In this document: positions 57,932 through 64,000 of the stretch, one piece after another | How the letters are laid out: each line of letters starts with the position of its first letter | How positions within the stretch are numbered: the stretch's first letter is position 1 | Assembly: GCF_046630445.1 (NCBI RefSeq) | Contig: NC_092340.1 | Coordinates: 367,497,001 to 367,561,000, forward strand | Length of the DNA stretch: 64,000 nucleotides | Origin: Rutidosis leptorrhynchoides | Taxonomy: Eukaryota; Streptophyta; Magnoliopsida; Asterales; Asteraceae | Direction of reading: 5' to 3' | Made by a program: the position numbers and the translations under genes | The notes under the pieces: model-generated | Database searches by the model: none | What the model was told of the DNA's origin: nothing | The model's input: the letters and a program-made list of their open reading frames with translations, nothing else

Positions 57932-60900
57932 AAGTAGGCGTAGTAGTCGTTGTTTCTTCCTCGAGACCTTGCATTTCCGCATCCGCGAATAGATGAGGGT
58001 ACTTCCGTTGCATTTGGTCTTGTCTTTCCCAAATAAACTCGGGTCCCCTTTTGGCGTTCCAACGGACCTTGACAATTGGAATTCGGCTTTGCTTTAACGT
58101 TTTGATGGAGGTGTCCACAATTTCAACCGGTTCTTCCACAAAATGAAGTTTGTAATCAATAGTAAGCTCCTCAAGAGGGATGACGATATCGGGTTTGGCA
58201 AGACACTTTTTCAAGTTGGATACATGGAAAGTAGGATGAACGGAGCTCAATTGAGGTGGAAGATCTAAACGATAAGCAACGGTTCCAACACGCTCCAAGA
58301 TTTCGAAAGGACCAATATACCGCGGATTTAGCTTCCCGCGTTTCCCGAAACGGATTACACCTTTCCAAGGTGCGACTTTTAATATTACGCGATCACCGAC
58401 TTGGAATTCAAGGTCGTTGCGTCGTTTGTCGGTATAGCTCTTTTGACGACTACGGGCCGTCCTAAGCCTATCTCGGATTTGAACGATCTTCTCGGTTGTT
58501 TCATGAATGAGTTCGGGTCCGGTGATTTGTGTGTCGCCTACTTCGGCCCAACAAAGAGGTGAACGACATTTTTGGCCATATAAAGCTTCGAATGGTGCGG
58601 CGTTAATACTCACGTGATAACTATTGTTGTAGGAGAATTCGGCGAGAGGCAAGTGCTTATCCCAAGATTTACCAAAGTCGATAACACAATCTCGTAGCAT
58701 GTCTTCCAAAGTTTGAATTGTGCGTTTGCTTTGTCTGTCGGTTTGTGGATGATATGCGGTGCTCATGTCTAAACGCGTTCCCAACGCTTCTTGTAAAGTA
58801 CGCCAAAATCTAGAAACAAAATGGCCATCTCGGTCGGAGAAAATCGATAAGGGTACACCGTGACGGACTACAATTTCTTTAATGTAAAGTTGTGCGAGTT
58901 TCTCCATGTTGTCGGTTTCTTTCATGGCTAGGAAGTGCGCGGATTTGGTGAGGCGGTCAACAATAACCCAAATAGTATCATAACCGCCAACCGTCTTTGG
59001 TAGTTGGGTGATAAAATCCATCGTTATCCTTTCCCACTTCCATTGCGGGATCTCGGGTTGTTGAAGTAGTCCGGATGGTCTTTGATGTTCGGCTTTGACT
59101 TTGGAGTAAGTTAGGCATTTTCCAACATAAGTAGCGACGTCCCTTTTAATATTCGGCCACCAATATTGTTCTTTGAGGTCGTGGTACATCTTATTGGCGC
59201 CGGGGTGAATCAAGTATCGTGACTTGTGGGCTTCATCTAGAATGAGGTTTCATAAATCCCCATAACTAGGCACCCAAATCCTTCCGGCAAAATATCGGAG
59301 TCCGGTCTCTTTAACTTCGAATCGAGAGGTGAGGACGTTCAAGTGTTCGAGAGAGATGTTTTCATCTTTGAGAGCCTCGTCTTGGGCTATACGAATTTGA
59401 CTATTGAGGTTGGTGTGAATGGTGATGTTTAAAGCTCGGACACGAAGAGGCACCGCTCTTTCTTTTCGACTTAAGGCATCGGATACTACGTTTGCCTTCC
59501 CGGGATGGTAACGAAGCTCACAATCATAATCGTTTAAAGTTTCAATCCACCGTCGTTGTCTCATGTTTAGTTGCTTTTGATCGAAGATGTGTTGAAGGCT
59601 TTTGTGATCGGTGAAGATAGCACTCTTGGTTCCATAAAGATAGTGTCTCCACATTTTAAGTGCAAAGACAACGGCTCCGAGTTCGAGGTCATGTGTCGTG
59701 TAGTTCCGTTCATGAATTTTCAATTATCGAGAGGCATAAGTAATGACTTTCTTTCGTTGCATCAATACACACCCAAAACCATGTTTCGAGGCATCGCAAT
59801 ATACAAAAAAATCATCATTTCCTTCGGGAAGTGACAAAATAGGAGCGGTGGTTAGCTTTGTCTTCAAGATTTGAAATGCGGATTCTTGTTCGGTTGCCCA
59901 AATGAATTTCTTTCCCTTGTGAGTTAACGCGGTTAGAGGACGAGCAACCAAAGAGAAATCCTTGATGAATCTACGATAGTATCCGGCGAGACCCAAAAAT
60001 TGACGAATGTGAGTAGGAGTAGTAGGAGTCTCCCATTTACTAATGGCTTCGATTTTCGTGGGATCGACTTTAATACCTTGATCACTTACAACATGACCAA
60101 GAAATTGAACTTCCTTCAACCAAAATTCAAACTTGGAGAATTTGGAGTAGATTCGTTCTTGTCTCAAGAGTTCAAGCACAAGTCGGAGATGTTGTTCGTG
60201 CTCTTCTTTGCTTTTAGAATAGACCAAGATGTCATCGATGAACACAATAACGAATTTATAGAGATACAATTTGCACACGCGATTCATAAGGTCCATGAAC
60301 ACCGCCGGTGTGTTAGTGAGACCAAATGGCATAACAAGAAATTCATAACTACCATAACGAGTCCGAAAAGCGGTTTTGGAGACATCTTCCCCCTTAACCC
60401 TTAATTGATGATAACCCGAGCGGAGATCGATTTTCGAATATACACGAGATCCTTGTAGTTGATCAAAGAGGTCATCGATGTGAGGAAGAGGATATCGGTT
60501 CTTAACCGTCAATTTATTTAGTTCACGATAATCAATGCACATTCGTAGGAATCCGTCCTTCTTTTTAACAAACAAAATCGGAGCACCCCATGGTGAATGG
60601 CTAGGTTGGATAAAATCACGGTTAAGTAGTTCTTGGATTTAACTTTGCAATTCTTGCATTTCGGAGGGGGCAAGTCTATATGGTGCACGTGCTACAGGTG
60701 CGGCTCTCGGAATAAGATCGATTTGGAATTCTACCGGTCGATGAGGCGGAAGACCCAGCAATTCGTCGGGAAATACATTGGAAAAGTCACTAACAATTGG
60801 CACATCATCGATATGCTTCTCATCGGACTCGACTTTCTTAACATGGGCAAGGATCGCAAAACAACCCTTACGGAGTAGTTTTCTAACTTTAAGGCACGAG

Positions 60901-62393
60901 ACGAGGCTGAGTCCGGTGCAACTCTTATCGCCATAAACAATCAAGGGTTCACCATTCTCAATAGGAATTCAGATTGCGTTAAGATCACAAAGGATGTGAG
61001 ATTTCGTTTTGGCTAACCAATTCATACCGATTATTACATCGAAGCTTCCTAGTTCTATGAGTATCAAGTCAATTTCAAACTTATTACCCAAAATGTTTAA
61101 CGTACACCCCCAGTAATATGTGTCGGCACTCAATAGTTTCCCGTTGGCCACTTCAATGGTATAAGTGGTATCTAGTGGAAGTGGTGGAGTGCTAAAAGAA
61201 TGAGTCAAAGTCTTGGATACAAAACTCTTATCGGCACCCGAATCGAATAAGCAAGAAACATAAGAATTGTTGAGAAGAAACGTACCTGTGACTAGTTCAT
61301 TGTCATCTCGGGTTTCCTCGGTGTTAATGTTGAAATCTCGGCCGCGCGTATTGGGGTTATCTTTCTTCTTCGGGCATGCATTTCTATAATGGCCCGTTTG
61401 GCCACATTCGTAACAAGTGACCGTCTTTGGTGCATTGGGCCCCTTTCGAGCGACGGGGGCGACACTTTTACATTCATTGGCCTTATGACCAACTCCTTGG
61501 CATCGATGGCAAATTAGCTTGCCACATTCACCAAAGTGATGCTTGTTGCATTTGTTGCAAAGATGTAGGTTTCCGGCATAACCCTTCTTGCCGTCGGAGG
61601 TGAAAGGCTTCTTGGCAAAGTTGTTGTTGCTTGATTGGGGGGCTTCCCATTTTCTTTTGTTGTTACCCGACTTATCCTCGGCTTAAGGTGCCGGCACTAC
61701 AATTTCGTCCACCGTTTCTATCAATTTGCGGGCCATGTTCAAAGCTTCTTGATGATTAGTGGGTTTGGATGACATGACTCCGTGTTTGATGCTCTTTGGA
61801 AGACCATCCATGTAAAGTTAAACCCTTAAGGATTCGGGGTTCACAAGGTTTGGGCACATCAAGGCTAGTTCAGAAAATCGTTGATTATAGGCCTTAAGAT
61901 CGTTTCCGACCGCTTTCAAAGTTCTTAGCTCTTGTTCAAGCCTTCGGGTTTCTTCACGAGGGAAATATTCGACGATCATCTTTTCCCTTAAGTCGGACCA
62001 AGAGAGGGCGTGAGCTTCATCGGTACCCACCAATTGTACATAGGTGTTCCACCATGTGAGGGTGACACCGGCGAAAGTGTGAGTGGAGTATTTGACCTTA
62101 TCTTGGTCCCGACAACCGCTTATGCTAAAAACGGCCTCCGTTTGTTCGAACCTTCGAGTGAGAGTAACCGGTCCCCCGGTCCCATCAAAAGTATGTGGTT
62201 TGTACCCCATGAAAGCTTTGTAGGAGCATCCCTCGTTTGAATTACCGGCTCCATTGTTGTTGTTGTGGTTGTTGTTGTTATTGTTGTTGTTGTTGAAAGA
62301 GTGACCGGCCATGGCCGCATCCACGGCGGTGGCTATCATTCGTTGAAGGGCTTGTTCGGGAGTCTCATGGCGTGGCACACGGCGAGGAGGCAT
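57930..62393 (-). pseudogene. Ty3 gag-pol pseudogene, one frame with six premature stops
   Basis: All conserved domains lie in a single frame: gag (MPPRRVPRHETPEQALQRM...), zinc knuckles (CHRCQGVGHKANEC, CYECGQTGHYRNAC), protease (LFDSGADKSF), RT ([30 protein letters not shown]), RNase H ([15 protein letters not shown]), integrase ([32 protein letters not shown]) and the chromodomain-like C-terminus ([20 protein letters not shown]). Premature stops lie at 61818, 61683, 60969, 60639, 59724 and 59250 (left base of each), four TAA and two TGA, with no frameshift. Missense damage is also visible: the second Cys of the integrase CxxC finger is now Tyr (CLTYSK), and the integrase Glu region reads RQSKRT instead of GQSERT. 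The element is thus inactive on its own but structurally well kept. Confidence 0.95.
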
Positions 62394-62802
62394 TATTCCT
62401 TCAAAACACAAGAATACCGTTGATTAGTATTTTCAATAATACTAATCATGATATGGAATAAGGATAGAGAGAAAATTTTCCTTGACTCGCCTTAAATTCT
62501 TTATGTCATAATGTCAGAACGTTCATATGAGTCACCGTAATATAATTCCGGAAATTATATTACCCTAATTCATATGTGCATTCGACATTATTTCACTAAG
62601 TCAAGGTGGCGGGTCAATCAAATTAAGCAACGTGAGATTAAGATGAAATAAGAGTAGATATGAGTAGAAACGTTCGAGTATAAATGCACAAGTAGTCAAA
62701 TAATTTCTACTTCAAGTCTATATGCCGGTTGTAGTCTAGACTCACTAATGTACCCTATGACTCGGGGTTGACACCAATGAACTCTAAATCCCTACAACCA
62801 AC

Positions 62803-62815
62803 GCTCTGATACCAT
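62803..62815 (-). other. Primer binding site (initiator Met tRNA)
   Basis: The minus strand ATGGTATCAGAGC directly follows the 5' LTR of the element. Confidence 0.92.
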
Positions 62816-62816
62816 C

Positions 62817-64000
62817 TGTAGCGACTCGACAAAATCGTCATTGACGGCGCCGTCTACTTAGGTCCCGTCACGTGGTCATAAGTCTTTAAAATAACGTTTG
62901 ACCAAAGATATGCCGCATTCATTTCAAAAGTAAGAGTGGTTTAAAGTTTACAAGAATTGTTCAACCAAAAGTTACGTTACTAAGTTATAAGTACAATTGA
63001 AACCTATGCGACACAATTTTAGATAAAGTCAAAAGACGCTCCACGTATGCATGTATACTCAACATCCAAGCAAGTATCAAAAGTAATGAGCGGAAGCATG
63101 TATCACAAAACGTTCAAGGACCTGAGAAAACATAGAAATCTGTCAACGAAAACGTTAGTGAAATCATAGTTTTAAGTAAGCAAGTACAAATGAACCACAA
63201 GATTTATATCATTGAAATAATAGTTATCCATTCCAAAAATTGTTTTCACGAGCACCCAATTATCAAGGCTTAAAATTTCTTCCATAGAACCCCATCACAA
63301 TAGTGTTAGAACACACACTGTTTCTCGAAAATATATTTCATTCGTAGACGGTAGCGAACCGTCTGAATGAGGGTTTGTCAAACCCATATGGATCCATACA
63401 ACATAAGTTCCCGCTTACACCCGGCAAGTGTAACTAATGATAATTGAATTGAGGATTTTGTTCTAAACTCGTATGTAGAATGTTTGTTTTCCTGTACTTG
63501 TGTTCACTTAGTAAAAAGAAACGTTTATGTTTTCTCATCCCAAATGTAAGTTCAAAAGAGTAAAAGTGGGACTATGATCTCACCTTGGGTGCACATATGT
63601 AAAAGTACTTCTACAAGTAAACGTGTGGAAGAACGAATGCTAGTCTTGACCTAAACAAATAGGTTTGTATCAATATCGGTAAACACGGTCGGTCAAAGTG
63701 TTCAATTAGTCCTATGGCTCGTTACGACTCGATTACTATAGCATGTGAGTCAAGTTGTCACGTTTCATGCAAGATACAAGTATAAAAGCATGTTAGAACG
63801 ATTGTACAAACATTTGGTTAAGTTTGGTTAAAAGTCAACTTTGGTCGGGTCAAAGTCAACGAAAAAGTCAACACGTTCGGGTCGGGTCCCGAACTATTTT
63901 TCTGAGGTTTTTATTCATATATATGCATGTTAGAACAAGTTACATGTGAATCGAAAGTGCGTAGCATGGCAAACATTTTTCTAAATTTGACCAAGTAGGT
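62817..64000 (-). repeat. 5' LTR (right) of the minus-strand Ty3 element, partial
   Basis: It matches 55595 to about 56780 with scattered substitutions (for example CGACTCGAC for CGACCCGAC at the start). It continues past the end of the window. Confidence 0.95.

Larger units (their letters stand above)
55595..64000 (-). mobile_element. Ty3 element with decayed gag-pol, minus strand, cut by the window end
   Basis: The left LTR (its 3' LTR) is 55595-57894. Gag-pol runs from 62393 to 57930 with six premature stops. The primer site is at 62803-62815. The right LTR (its 5' LTR) starts at 62817 and is cut at 64000 with about half present. The LTR family is the same as the solo LTR at 7184, different from the 18678 element. 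There are no accessory ORFs: the leader between the primer site and gag is only about 400 bp. Confidence 0.93.

Noticed and set aside
61292-61492. 66-residue minus ORF
   Set aside because: Alternative-frame reading across the zinc-knuckle part of the gag-pol pseudogene.

Overview
The window is nuclear DNA of a flowering plant. It shows AT-rich intergenic DNA, short GT-AG introns, a thirteen-exon plastid protein gene, and a dense, nested set of plant transposable elements (Ty3 chromovirus, Ty1/copia, TRIM, SINE, Helitron, PIF/Harbinger, hAT, MULE-like). The retroelement polyproteins resemble those I remember from Asteraceae, so a composite-family eudicot is my best guess, but that is inference.

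Layout. From 1 to 10.6 kb lies old intergenic DNA: a Helitron end, AT and TAA microsatellites, tRNA-related and Au-like SINE pieces, a MULE-like fold, an intact Harbinger MITE (5983-6790), and a second Harbinger MITE (7169-10593) split by a solo LTR with its target duplication. A three-exon phloem-protein-2/F-box gene (PP2-B type) occupies 10798-12923. From 13869 to 18263 there are two Helitron-like elements in reverse orientation. The larger has captured spliced-gene fragments: four exons of a phototropin kinase domain, a chaperonin-60 piece and an unassigned coding stretch.

The centre of the window (18678-31764) is a complete, very young Ty3 chromovirus (Tekay-like). It has 3.25-kb LTRs differing by one substitution and one 3-bp indel in my reading, an intact target duplication (CTACT), and one intact 1523-1535-residue gag-pol frame. 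Between the primer binding site and gag it carries two extra intact ORFs: an acidic 204-residue protein and a 227-residue F-box protein. A 16-base copy of the 3' polypurine/LTR junction lies between these ORFs and gag. This accessory module is the most interesting thing in the window.

An intact miniature TRIM retrotransposon follows (32389-32934), then ABC1K6 (33822-38671), the only conserved long gene here. It encodes a plastid atypical kinase of the ABC1/UbiB family. Its last exon recurs as a broken fragment at 48.0 kb. Downstream are a copia element with an inverted integrase segment (38942-41918), a decayed Harbinger transposase gene (43330-44696), a foldback hairpin (45081-45265), a solo LTR of the chromovirus family (48372-51634) inserted in a poly(A)-tailed retroposon, and a hAT element with a truncated transposase (53158-55011). 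Last comes a second Ty3 element on the minus strand (55595 to beyond the window end). Its gag-pol frame is intact apart from six premature stops, at least four of which look like C-to-T changes.

The two ordinary host genes (PP2-B type and ABC1K6) have no evident functional link. The rest of the window is a layered record of transposition, LTR recombination, gene capture and decay.
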